This document shows, in pieces, positions 8,477-15,167 of a DNA stretch of 37,887 nucleotides. Each line of letters begins with the position of its first letter. Position 1 is the first letter of the stretch. The DNA is from WYZ-LMO8 sp964586135 (GTDB lineage Archaea; Thermoproteota; Methanomethylicia; Nezhaarchaeales; WYZ-LMO8), in the NCBI GenBank assembly GCA_964586135.1, contig CAZPGS010000003.1, forward strand, positions 1 through 37,887, given 5' to 3'. The position numbers and the translations under genes were made by a program. The notes under the pieces are model-generated. The model worked only from the letters and a program-made list of their open reading frames with translations, searched no databases and was not told the origin of the DNA.

Positions 8477-8926
8477 ATGGAGGAAATCGACGAGATAGAC
8501 TTAAAGATCCTCAGGATGTTGCAAGAGAACGCTAGGACCCCGTTCTCGAAAATAGCTTCCAGCATTGGAGTCAGCGAGGCCACGGTCCACCTCAGGGTTC
8601 AGAAGCTTAAGAGGTTAGGAGTCATTAAGGGGTTCAGGGCGACGATAGATTCAGTAAAGGTCGGGAAGGGACTCACGGCTATAGTTCTGCTAAAGGCCGA
8701 TCCCCTGAAGTTCAAGGAGGCCCTGAAGAAGGTTGCTTCGATAGACGACGTCTACGAGGTCTACGACGTCACTGGCGAGTACTACGCCGTCCTGAAAATA
8801 AGGACCGACTCTAGAGAGAGCTTGGCCAAGATAATAGACAAGATAGGAGAGATCGAAGGGGTGACGTCGACTCAGACCATGGTAGTCCTGCGCACGATAA
8901 AGGAGGAGGACAAAATAAACTTCTAG
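8477..8926 (+). CDS. Lrp/AsnC family transcriptional regulator
   Basis: 149 residues. The N-terminal helix-turn-helix (EIDLKILRMLQENARTPFSK through GVSEATVHLRVQKLKRLGVIKGF, residues 5-54) is followed by an alpha/beta RAM effector-binding domain (residues about 66-142, with VYDVTGEYYAVLKIR). This is the full two-domain Lrp length. Such proteins form dimers to octamers and sense amino acids or related metabolites; the ligand here is unknown. ATG 8477 has GGAG close by (8471) and another at 8463-8466. The stop codon abuts the stop of the convergent TatD gene with no spacer. See the promoter entry for likely self-control. Confidence 0.93.
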   Translation: MEEIDEIDLKILRMLQENARTPFSKIASSIGVSEATVHLRVQKLKRLGVIKGFRATIDSVKVGKGLTAIVLLKADPLKFKEALKKVASIDDVYEVYDVTGEYYAVLKIRTDSRESLAKIIDKIGEIEGVTSTQTMVVLRTIKEEDKINF

Positions 8927-9694
8927 TCAAACACGGAAGAAGCTCTTCGAGCTTGTGTAGAGCACTTCGTAGGCCTCCTCTACGTCGATTTTCTTGATCT
9001 CAGCAATCTTAGTGGCCGAGACCACTACGTTCGAGGGCTCGTTCCTCTTTTCGGGCTCGAGGCCTAGTACTGGGGCGTCGCTCTCAACCATCAAGTGCTC
9101 TAGGGGGATGGACTTTACAAGCTTGACCTTCTGCTGAGACCTCATCACTGAGGGCGGTATTGAAAACATGAAGCCTCTAGAGACGCCCTTTAATGCCCAC
9201 CCGCTGCTCCCGTCGAAGGCGTGCATCAAAACCTTATCATAGCCCTCTTCTATCAAGACCTCAATAGCGTACTTTCCAGCGCTCCTCGAGTGAACCACTA
9301 AAGGTAAATTTAGCTCCGAAGCCACCTTGACCCAGAATCTAAAGATCTTAACCTGCTTCTCCCGCTCTTCCCCTTTCACGGAGAAGAAGTCTAGGCCAAC
9401 TTCTCCTATGGCCACGATCTTGTCGCGAAGCCTCTTTATTTCGCTGGCAACCTCCTCGGCGTCAAGCGTCGAGAGGTTTAGCGGGTCGAATCCTGCCGAC
9501 ACTCTAACGCAGTCATACTTTCTGGCTATGTCTAGCGCCTTCCCGAGTTCCCTCAAGCTTAACGTGGACGTGATGATGGTTTCAACGCCGCTATCCAAAG
9601 ACCTCCTTACGACCTCGTCTCTATCGTGATCAAAGACCTCATCGTGTAAGTGACAGTGGACGTCAATAAACCTTGGCCCTCCTCTCCTCGACAT
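8927..9694 (-). CDS. TatD family metal-dependent hydrolase
   Basis: 255 residues with the TatD amidohydrolase signatures: FIDVHCHLHD (metal HxH, residues 9-18), GEVGLDFF, LPLVVHSRSAGKY, LMHAFDGSSG and MVESDAPVLG near the C terminus. Characterised members are Mg-dependent deoxyribonucleases. It is the last gene of the long minus-strand block. Its ATG lies inside the end of bud32 (32-nt overlap), right after a purine run containing GGGGGAGGT. The stop touches the Lrp stop. Confidence 0.9.
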   Translation of the reverse strand: MSRRGGPRFIDVHCHLHDEVFDHDRDEVVRRSLDSGVETIITSTLSLRELGKALDIARKYDCVRVSAGFDPLNLSTLDAEEVASEIKRLRDKIVAIGEVGLDFFSVKGEEREKQVKIFRFWVKVASELNLPLVVHSRSAGKYAIEVLIEEGYDKVLMHAFDGSSGWALKGVSRGFMFSIPPSVMRSQQKVKLVKSIPLEHLMVESDAPVLGLEPEKRNEPSNVVVSATKIAEIKKIDVEEAYEVLYTSSKSFFRV

Positions 9695-10331
9695 ACCTCC
9701 CCCTCCTCCTTATCTCCTGGACTTTCTTTAAGACGGCATCCGCCTTACCGCCCACGACTTCTCTATAGCCCCTCAAGAACTCCTCGAAGAACTCCTTCAC
9801 CTTGTTGTGATGAGTGCTCTCAAGGGCCCTTAACATTAAGTGCACATCAGTCCCTATGGCCTCCAGTTCTCCGGTCCTCTCTGCCAGGCCGAAGTCTATG
9901 AAGAACGGTTTCTCGACCTCGGGGACGACTATGTTTGCGGGGGTTAAGTCTCCATGGACTATGTTGTTGATGTGCATCTTGCCAACGTAAAGGCCGACTA
10001 GCCTGAAGAGGGGGGCGACCTCGTAGCCCTTCAAGGCAAGCTCCTTTAAAGTCGGCCCGAGTATGTACTCCATTATTATAATGCCTTCTTCTGGATCCAC
10101 ATCGTATATAGCTGGGACCGGGACGCCACAGGTCCTGACGTGGAACATCATGGTGGCCTCGTGAGAAGTCCTAGCCCTCCTGATGTAGTCGTCTAGCTCC
10201 TTGGCTCTATACGGCTTTGGGACCCTTTTCTTTAATATTGCTGGCAAGCCAAAGAAGTCTATCAAGTACAGCTCTGCTTCAGCGCCCTTCTTTATCATCT
10301 GCCCCTTGAATCCAAGGTATATCGACTTCAT
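9663..10331 (-). CDS. bud32: KEOPS complex atypical protein kinase Bud32
   Basis: 222 residues. It partners Kae1 in the KEOPS complex, which makes threonylcarbamoyl-adenosine at position 37 of ANN-decoding tRNAs. Kinase elements are: AEAELYLIDFFG with the invariant Lys in LKKR, HGDLTPANI (catalytic loop) and FIDFGLA (Mg binding). The C-terminal basic tail is RRRGRYVEERRAKVY. The start at ATG 10331 has GGTGGAGG just ahead, giving a 53-nt overlap with kae1. ATG 10298 (MIKKGAEAELYL) would match the minimal family start. Bud32 and Kae1 are separate genes here, unlike the fusion found in most Euryarchaeota. Confidence 0.93.
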   Translation of the reverse strand: MKSIYLGFKGQMIKKGAEAELYLIDFFGLPAILKKRVPKPYRAKELDDYIRRARTSHEATMMFHVRTCGVPVPAIYDVDPEEGIIIMEYILGPTLKELALKGYEVAPLFRLVGLYVGKMHINNIVHGDLTPANIVVPEVEKPFFIDFGLAERTGELEAIGTDVHLMLRALESTHHNKVKEFFEEFLRGYREVVGGKADAVLKKVQEIRRRGRYVEERRAKVY

Positions 10332-11295
10332 CGAGCCTCCACCTGGGCCTCACGTAGCTCTTCTCCACCTCTATCGTGACCCCATGCGTATAGGCGAGCA
10401 CGCCGGTCCAAGCTGTCATAGCGCCGTTGTCTCCAGCAAGGGCTTTGGGCACCACCCCGAACTTAGCGTTGTGTTCTGCTGCAACGATTTTTAGCTTCCT
10501 CTGGAGCTCGCTATTGGCCGCTACTCCGCCGGTTAGCACGAGCTCTCCCTTTTCCGTATAGGCTAAAGCCCTCTCGACCACTTCGGCCAACATCGAGAAC
10601 GCGTACTCTTGCAGGCTATAGCATAGGTCCTCAATCCTATGGCCCTCCTTTAAGAGCTTAATGGCAGCAGTCAGGAGCCCCGAGTACGACACGTCTTGCC
10701 CTTTAACTATGTATGGTAGCTTGGATAACCTCTCTCCTCTTCTTGCTAGCTCCTCGACCCTAGGTCCGCCCGGGTGCGGTAAGCCAGCTTCTCTAGCAAA
10801 CGCATCGAGGAGGTTGCCGAGCGCTATGTCGAGCGTCTCTCCAAACACCCTATACCTCCCATCTGAGTATGCCGCTATTATGGTGTTACCCCCTGAGACG
10901 AAGACTATCAGGGGGTCTCTGAAGCCCGTCGTGAGCTTGGCTATCTCTATATGTGCGACTGCGTGGTTTACCGGGACCAGCGGCTTATTGTATGCAACGG
11001 CAAGTGCTCTGGCTATAGTAGCACCGACTCTGAGGCAAGGCCCCAACCCCGGCCCCAAGGAGATCGCTATGGCGTCTATGCGCTCTAGATTAACCTCGGC
11101 CTCGACAAGGGCCCTCTTAATGACCTTAGGAGCTACGTCGGAGTGGTGCTGAGCGCCCTCCCTGGGATGTATGCCTCCCCTAACTGGGATGTATGTGTCG
11201 TTGACGTTTGCCAAAATATTACCATCGGAGTCGACGATTCCGCAGCCAAAGGTATGCGCCGTAGACTCTATGCCCAACACGATGACCTTGCTCAA
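10279..11295 (-). CDS. kae1: KEOPS subunit Kae1 (tRNA threonylcarbamoyltransferase)
   Basis: 338 residues, ASKHA fold, catalytic subunit for t6A synthesis. Visible motifs are: VLGIESTAHTFGCGIV at the N terminus, ISLGPGLGPCLRVG, the metal-binding NHAVAHIEIA (HxxxH), FVSGGNTII, PHPGGPRVEELA, LVLTGGVAANSEL and GDNGAMTAW. The TTG start at 11295 is supported by GGAGG 7 nt ahead. It sits between S24e and bud32, the common archaeal order, except that S27ae, which often lies between S24e and kae1, is absent. Confidence 0.96.
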   Translation of the reverse strand: MSKVIVLGIESTAHTFGCGIVDSDGNILANVNDTYIPVRGGIHPREGAQHHSDVAPKVIKRALVEAEVNLERIDAIAISLGPGLGPCLRVGATIARALAVAYNKPLVPVNHAVAHIEIAKLTTGFRDPLIVFVSGGNTIIAAYSDGRYRVFGETLDIALGNLLDAFAREAGLPHPGGPRVEELARRGERLSKLPYIVKGQDVSYSGLLTAAIKLLKEGHRIEDLCYSLQEYAFSMLAEVVERALAYTEKGELVLTGGVAANSELQRKLKIVAAEHNAKFGVVPKALAGDNGAMTAWTGVLAYTHGVTIEVEKSYVRPRWRLDEVDIPWIQGADDKEGR

Positions 11296-11309
11296 CGATT
11301 ATCCTCCGC

Positions 11310-11633
11310 TCACTTCTTGCCCTTCTCCTCTTCTCCCTCCTTCTTCCCGAAGTTCCTGGTCTTTATGTGCCTTGGCTCGACCTCTTGCAACGTCTTCTCG
11401 CCTCGATATACGTGGACATGGGCCTCAGTAACGTTGGTTCCGGTGATGGTCCTTAAGTTCTTGACTATCACGAGGTTTTGAGGAGCGCTGAACATCGAGG
11501 AGACGAGCTCCCTTACTTCGCCCCTCGTAGGCGTCCTAGCGCCAGCGTGGTGTATCAGTAGGACGAGCTCCCTTCTGTCTAGGACCTTGTTCTCTAGATC
11601 CCTCAATACCTTAACTTGGTATTGTAGCGTCAT
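11310..11633 (-). CDS. rps24e: Small ribosomal subunit protein S24e
   Basis: 107 residues. The S24e core is clear: YQVKVLRDLENKVLDRRELVLLIHHAGARTPTRGEVRELV, then NLVIVKNLRTITGTNVTEAHVHVY, then a C-terminal basic tail (KKEGEEEKGKK). It starts 23 nt before the end of the dephospho-CoA kinase gene, with GGTGGAG 4 nt ahead of the ATG, so it is translationally coupled. Archaeal/eukaryotic-specific protein of the 30S subunit. Confidence 0.94.
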   Translation of the reverse strand: MTLQYQVKVLRDLENKVLDRRELVLLIHHAGARTPTRGEVRELVSSMFSAPQNLVIVKNLRTITGTNVTEAHVHVYRGEKTLQEVEPRHIKTRNFGKKEGEEEKGKK

Positions 11634-12165
11634 CGAGCTCCACCTCCTTCATAGAGGTTAAGAGTTCTTTAGCCTTCTCCTTATTATCCTTGTCCACTTT
11701 TATCAACACCACCCCAACGCCTGGCTGACCATAAGCAACTACCGTTCCCTCGGGCGAAGCGAGTATCGAAGGTATGACGAGCAAGTCCTCCTCTCCTCTC
11801 ACAACCACGAGCCCTCCTTCTTCAAGTGCCTTGCTTATCTCATCCACTAGCGTGGAGACTATGTGACCGGGAGGGTTAACGACTTCGCGCACCACCTTCA
11901 TGCGCTCCCTCAGATCGACTTGATATGCTTCCCTCAAGGTCTTCATGTCGACTATAGCAAGCCTTGGCATTAAACCCCTCTCAAGAAACGTGTGAGTAGT
12001 TACGTCGCCTATAGTCACGATGGTATCGGCCATCATGTTCTTTAATGCCTCTTTTAGCTTCCCGAACTTTATTTCATCGTTTGTGATAACTAGACCCCAC
12101 GGCCTGCTAAGCTCTCTCCTGAGCTCTTCGCTCAACTTGAAGGCCTTGAGCTTCAATGCTCTCAC
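11611..12165 (-). CDS. GTP-dependent dephospho-CoA kinase (DUF359)
   Basis: 184 residues, the length of the archaeal DUF359 family shown in Thermococcus to phosphorylate dephospho-CoA with GTP, the last step of coenzyme A synthesis. Recognisable blocks are: IVTIGDVTTHTFLERGLMPRLAIVDMKT (residues about 49-76), NPPGHIV, VVVRGEEDLLVIPSIL and VVAYGQPGVGVVLI. It is unrelated to bacterial CoaE. It overlaps spt4 upstream by 4 nt (ATGA) and S24e downstream by 23 nt. This position between Spt4 and S24e is conserved across archaea. Confidence 0.92.
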   Translation of the reverse strand: MRALKLKAFKLSEELRRELSRPWGLVITNDEIKFGKLKEALKNMMADTIVTIGDVTTHTFLERGLMPRLAIVDMKTLREAYQVDLRERMKVVREVVNPPGHIVSTLVDEISKALEEGGLVVVRGEEDLLVIPSILASPEGTVVAYGQPGVGVVLIKVDKDNKEKAKELLTSMKEVELDDATIPS

Positions 12166-12371
12166 CTACACCTAATGGCGTATCTGCCGGGCTTTGTCAA
12201 GTTCAAAGTCTTAGCGATGGCGGAGTTTTCGGGGTCGAAGACTATGACGATACCGCTCCAGTCCGTTGTAAATTCGCTCGACTTGCAGTTGGGGCATATG
12301 TTCGCTTGGTTTGGGAGAAGAGCTTTGCACTTCAAACAACACTTAAATCGAGCCGAGGTTCTCTTGCTCAC
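12162..12371 (-). CDS. spt4: Transcription elongation factor Spt4 (RpoE'')
   Basis: 69 residues. A zinc ribbon (CLKCKALLPNQANICPNCKSSEF, two CxxC pairs) is followed by DWSGIVIVFDPENSAIAK and TKPGRYAIRC. Spt4 pairs with Spt5 to clamp RNA polymerase during elongation. The open frame continues upstream, but GTG 12371 is the right start: it gives the family length and a 4-nt GTGA overlap with the rpoE stop. Tight coupling with rpoE is typical of archaea. Confidence 0.93.
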   Translation of the reverse strand: MSKRTSARFKCCLKCKALLPNQANICPNCKSSEFTTDWSGIVIVFDPENSAIAKTLNLTKPGRYAIRCR

Positions 12372-12946
12372 TTTTCTTTCACCTTGGCAGGGGCCTTCTC
12401 CTTCTTCAGGCTTTCCGCGATCCATTCCAGTTTTCCTAGAAACGGTTGTCTCATAGTCAAGCCGACCTTGACGTCGCTCAACCTCATGCCGGTCATGCTA
12501 ACAGTCACGATTCTTGCTCTCACGCTATCGCCTTTCGAGAGTTTTCTCCTAGTCTGCTTACACAGGAGCTCGCCCTTCTTCCTATCGTAAGATATGTAGT
12601 CGTCGGCTACTTGCGATACGTGAATCAGTCCATCTATCGGTCCTATCCTCACGAAGGCCCCGAAGTCTACAACCTCTACAACCTCTCCTTCCACCACTTC
12701 CCCCTCTACAGGGGCGTAGACGAGGGCCTCGAACTTAACCTTGTGATAGCTCGCACCATCTCCGGGCATTATTTTGCCCACGGGGGAGACCTTCACCCTC
12801 ACTATTGCGACTATTATCCCAAGGCCCTCTATGACGACCCCTTCATACACAGACCTTAGGCTATCGAATGCGACGTCTTCGAGTTTTTCGTTAAACCTGC
12901 TGGGTGGAATCCGGACCTCATCGGAAATAGTGGCCAAGTGGTACAT
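12368..12946 (-). CDS. rpo7: RNA polymerase subunit Rpo7 (RpoE)
   Basis: 192 residues. The N-terminal tip domain (YHLATISDEVRIPPSRF...GVVIEGLGIIVAI, residues 2-80) is joined to an S1/OB RNA-binding domain (GEVVEGEVVEVVDFGAFVRIGPIDGLIHVSQV, from about residue 82). This is the archaeal homologue of eukaryotic Rpb7, forming the stalk with Rpo4. The C-terminal Lys/Glu tail (KKEKAPAKVKEK) is a modest extension. The ATG is preceded by GGTGGAG. A TATA-like element upstream (about 13009-13020) may give this part of the block its own promoter. Confidence 0.95.
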   Translation of the reverse strand: MYHLATISDEVRIPPSRFNEKLEDVAFDSLRSVYEGVVIEGLGIIVAIVRVKVSPVGKIMPGDGASYHKVKFEALVYAPVEGEVVEGEVVEVVDFGAFVRIGPIDGLIHVSQVADDYISYDRKKGELLCKQTRRKLSKGDSVRARIVTVSMTGMRLSDVKVGLTMRQPFLGKLEWIAESLKKEKAPAKVKEK

Positions 12947-13008
12947 GGATGCTCCACCATGAGGCTAAATGCGGAGTGCCGCGTGAGTTTAGAGACCTTG
13001 CTCCCTTT

Positions 13009-13021
13009 TGTATTAAACTTT
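13009..13021 (-). promoter_or_regulatory. TATA-like element before rpoE
   Basis: Read on the minus strand, AAGTTTAATAC lies about 65 bp ahead of the rpoE ATG in the 87-bp spacer after the PIN gene. It is the only sizeable gap in this part of the operon. Predicted start site near 12985, leaving a leader of about 40 nt with the GGTGGAG ribosome-binding site. Confidence 0.4.
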
Positions 13022-13033
13022 TTTGTAAAGTAG

Positions 13034-13453
13034 CTAAGGCTGATAGCCTTCTAGCTCAAATTTGCCATCGCTTTTCATGTAGATGACGTTCACGCCGCTC
13101 CTTCTCAACCTTCGCCTTAGCTCTCGATCATTTGTGGCGACTATGTAGTCCTCTCTCCTAGAGGCCTCGACTATAGCGTCGTCGACAGCTCTCTCGCCGT
13201 TCTCGACGACCTCAAACTCCTTTTTCTTCACGTACTCTAAGGCGGCACGGGCTATTCGAGCGGCCTTTTGCCTTTCATGGGAGCTCGCTATTCTCTCGAG
13301 CTCTCGAAGCTGTGACTTCAAGATGATCGGCCTAACCTTAGCTTCAAGCAGCTCTTCAACCCTCTCAACGACGTCCACTGGCCCCTCGAAAGCGGCCATC
13401 AAGAAGTTCGTGTCGAAGAGCACTTTAATCGCGATTTTACCTCCGCTCCTCAC
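13034..13453 (-). CDS. PIN-domain (FCF1-like) RNA nuclease
   Basis: 139 residues. Acidic active-site pattern of PIN nucleases: VLFDTNFLMAAF (first Asp), ELERIA (Glu), AVDDAIVEA (Asp) and YIVATNDRELRRRLRRSGVNVIYMK (late Asp). The order aIF2-gamma, PIN, RpoE, Spt4 is conserved in archaea, and the eukaryotic relative Fcf1/Utp24 acts in 18S rRNA processing, so a role in rRNA maturation is likely but inferred. GTG 13453 overlaps the aIF2-gamma stop by 4 nt (GTGA). Confidence 0.85.
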   Translation of the reverse strand: MRSGGKIAIKVLFDTNFLMAAFEGPVDVVERVEELLEAKVRPIILKSQLRELERIASSHERQKAARIARAALEYVKKKEFEVVENGERAVDDAIVEASRREDYIVATNDRELRRRLRRSGVNVIYMKSDGKFELEGYQP

Positions 13454-14739
13454 CTGATAATCCCGTACCCTATAAGCCTAAACCTTCCAGATATCTGGCG
13501 GCTTATCGCTACTCTAGTCCTCGGCTCCGCGCACACCGGCCTACGTAGCCTCACCGAGACCACGTCTTTAGAGGCCTTAGCGACAGCCCCCAATGTCGTG
13601 GCAGTGCCAACGTTTATCATTAAGACCTCGCCGGTCCTTATGCTCTCGACCTTAACCATGTCCACGGTCCCTACGGCCCTTTCGAATAACACTACTTCTA
13701 AGTCGAGGTCAAAGAGCGTTGGGGGGAGCGTCCCAGGCTTGCCCACGACGCTGCCGGCTAGGGAGTCCGATTTTGTGAGCGAAGGATCGAGAAGCGTGCC
13801 GAAGCCTATCAACCCTCCAGGTCTCGCCTCTTCCACTTCCACGTCGCCCGCCTTCAAGCTTACAACTTGAGTGTACAGCGGCTCATACTCGACCTTTCCG
13901 CCTCCCTTCTCCAACCTAATGCCGGGTCTTATCTCGATCTCATCGCCCGTTCTAGCAACACCCTGAATTATAGAACCCCCTAAAACCCCGCCCTTCAATT
14001 CCTCGGGCGTCGTTCCAGGCTTATTGACGTCGAAGGACCTAGCTATTAATGCTCTCAAAGGCTTCGTCGGGTCTCTCTTCGGGGTCGGAATGACTTTCTC
14101 TATGGTCTCTATCAAGACGTCGAGATTTGCCTTATGGAGAGCCGATATCGGAATTATCGGCGCATCCCTATACATGGTGTCCTTCAAGAACTCTCTTATT
14201 TGACGATAGTTCTCAACGACTTTATCTTTAGGAGCGACTTCTATTTTATTCTGCACCACCACCACGTTCTTGATGCCCAATATTTCGAGGGCCTTTAGGT
14301 GTTCTCGCGTTTGGGGTTGAGGACATGGAACCGTAGCATCAATTACCAATATGGCTCCGTCGAATAGAGTAGCCCCTGCGAGCATCGTAGCCATCAGCAT
14401 GTCACGTTGCACGCCCGTTTACGGGCGTGCAATCTCGTGTCCGGGGCAGTCTACGAATGAGTACTTTCTCAAAAACTCGAGCCTAGACCCGCAGTACTTG
14501 CACGTGGTCCCCGATAGCACGTAAGTTGTGTAGCACCGCGGAGGCGGGCACTTGGGGCACTTTAATACCGCAGTGTCGGCGTAGCCCAGCCTAAGCGTTA
14601 TCCCCCTCTTTAACTCTTCAGAGTGCCTCGAAGCCCACACGCCCGAGAGGGCCCACGTCAAGGTAGTCTTACCGTGATCCACGTGACCCGTCGTGCCTAT
14701 GTTCAGCTCAGCTTGCCTCTTCATCTGCTCCTCGGCCAC
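13450..14739 (-). CDS. eif2g: Translation initiation factor aIF2 gamma subunit, interrupted by a 33-nt BHB intron
   Basis: Exons are 14739-14434 (102 codons) and 14400-13450 (316 codons plus stop); the spliced product is 418 residues, normal for aIF2-gamma, the GTPase that delivers initiator Met-tRNA. G1 GHVDHGKT is at 18-25, followed by a zinc ribbon (CPKC...CKYC), G3 DCPGHE at 97-102, NKIE at 153-156, then two beta-barrel domains ending GRFRLIGYGIIR. Without splicing, exon 1 runs into IARP and TAA. Removing 14401-14433 joins GHE directly to MLMATMLAG, exactly where relatives have GHE-TLMATMLxG. The start is GTG 14739 (ATG 14724 possible), overlapping S6e. The stop overlaps the PIN gene. Confidence 0.95.
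14401..14433 (-). other. BHB-type mRNA intron in aIF2-gamma, 33 nt, phase 0
   Basis: RNA read on the minus strand. Exon 1 ends CACG followed by bulge AG|A. An intron helix UUGCACGCCCGU pairs perfectly with ACGGGCGUGCAA (12 bp, AA loop). Then CGUG pairs with CACG as the 4-bp central helix, followed by bulge AC|A. Both bulges are 3 nt and the cuts fall after their second base, the standard position for archaeal splicing endonuclease. The outer helix is weak (GGA against UGC, one mismatch), so this is a relaxed BHB. The intron carries the in-frame TAA. Splicing rejoins the gene immediately after the DxPGHE switch II motif. Confidence 0.9.
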
Positions 14740-15100
14740 GTCCCACCGCCTTCTCCTCGTGCTTTATGACCATGTTTATCTGGACTATGTCCTCGGATAT
14801 GGTGTTTCCGCGAACGAGCTTCCTCTTCCTTAAACCTCTCTTCTTGGCTCTAAAGCCCGGCCCTTGGCTCAGCAACAGTCTCCGTTTGACGGGCCCCGGA
14901 AGGTCAGGCAACATAGGCGCTCCGCTTCTATCACTCCCACCTCTGATGACTAACTTAACCCCCGGTACTCCAAGTAGCGCACCGTCAACTTCATCTCCTA
15001 TCCTGAGCCCTACGAGGGCGCTTGCTTGAGGTCCGCTGACGGTTACTTGTCTGGCCTTTCCAGTCGCTGGGTCGGATATGACCACTTTAAACTCAGGCGT
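14708..15100 (-). CDS. rps6e: Small ribosomal subunit protein S6e, probable ACG start
   Basis: About 130 residues: VVISDPATGKARQVTVSG, LVGLRIGDEVDG, GVPGVKLVIRGGSDRSGAPMLPD, RLLLSQGPGFRAKKRGLRKRKLVRGNTISEDIVQIN. All are S6e hallmarks. The first standard start is GTG 15085, but five codons further up the frame reads ACG-PEFKVVISDP, matching the usual S6e N terminus MPxFKxVISDP, and GGGGGTGA (15114-15107) lies 6 nt ahead of that ACG. I therefore place the start at ACG 15100 (non-standard, or an ATG changed by sequencing). The C-terminal tail GRGRGADEEAS overlaps the aIF2-gamma start. Confidence 0.88.
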   Translation of the reverse strand, partial: TPEFKVVISDPATGKARQVTVSGPQASALVGLRIGDEVDGALLGVPGVKLVIRGGSDRSGAPMLPDLPGPVKRRLLLSQGPGFRAKKRGLRKRKLVRGNTISEDIVQINMVIKHEEKAVGRGRGADEEAS

Positions 15101-15167
15101 TGTCTTTCACCCCCTTAGCATGAACACACTTCGAGGGTCAGCTAAAAACTTTGAGGCCCTTCGATTA

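Noticed and set aside
14385..14450. The palindrome in aIF2-gamma as an insertion-sequence footprint or terminator
   Set aside because: Boundaries, bulges and core helix match the splicing motif exactly and splicing restores the protein; there is no target duplication beyond an ambiguous AT and no U-tract.
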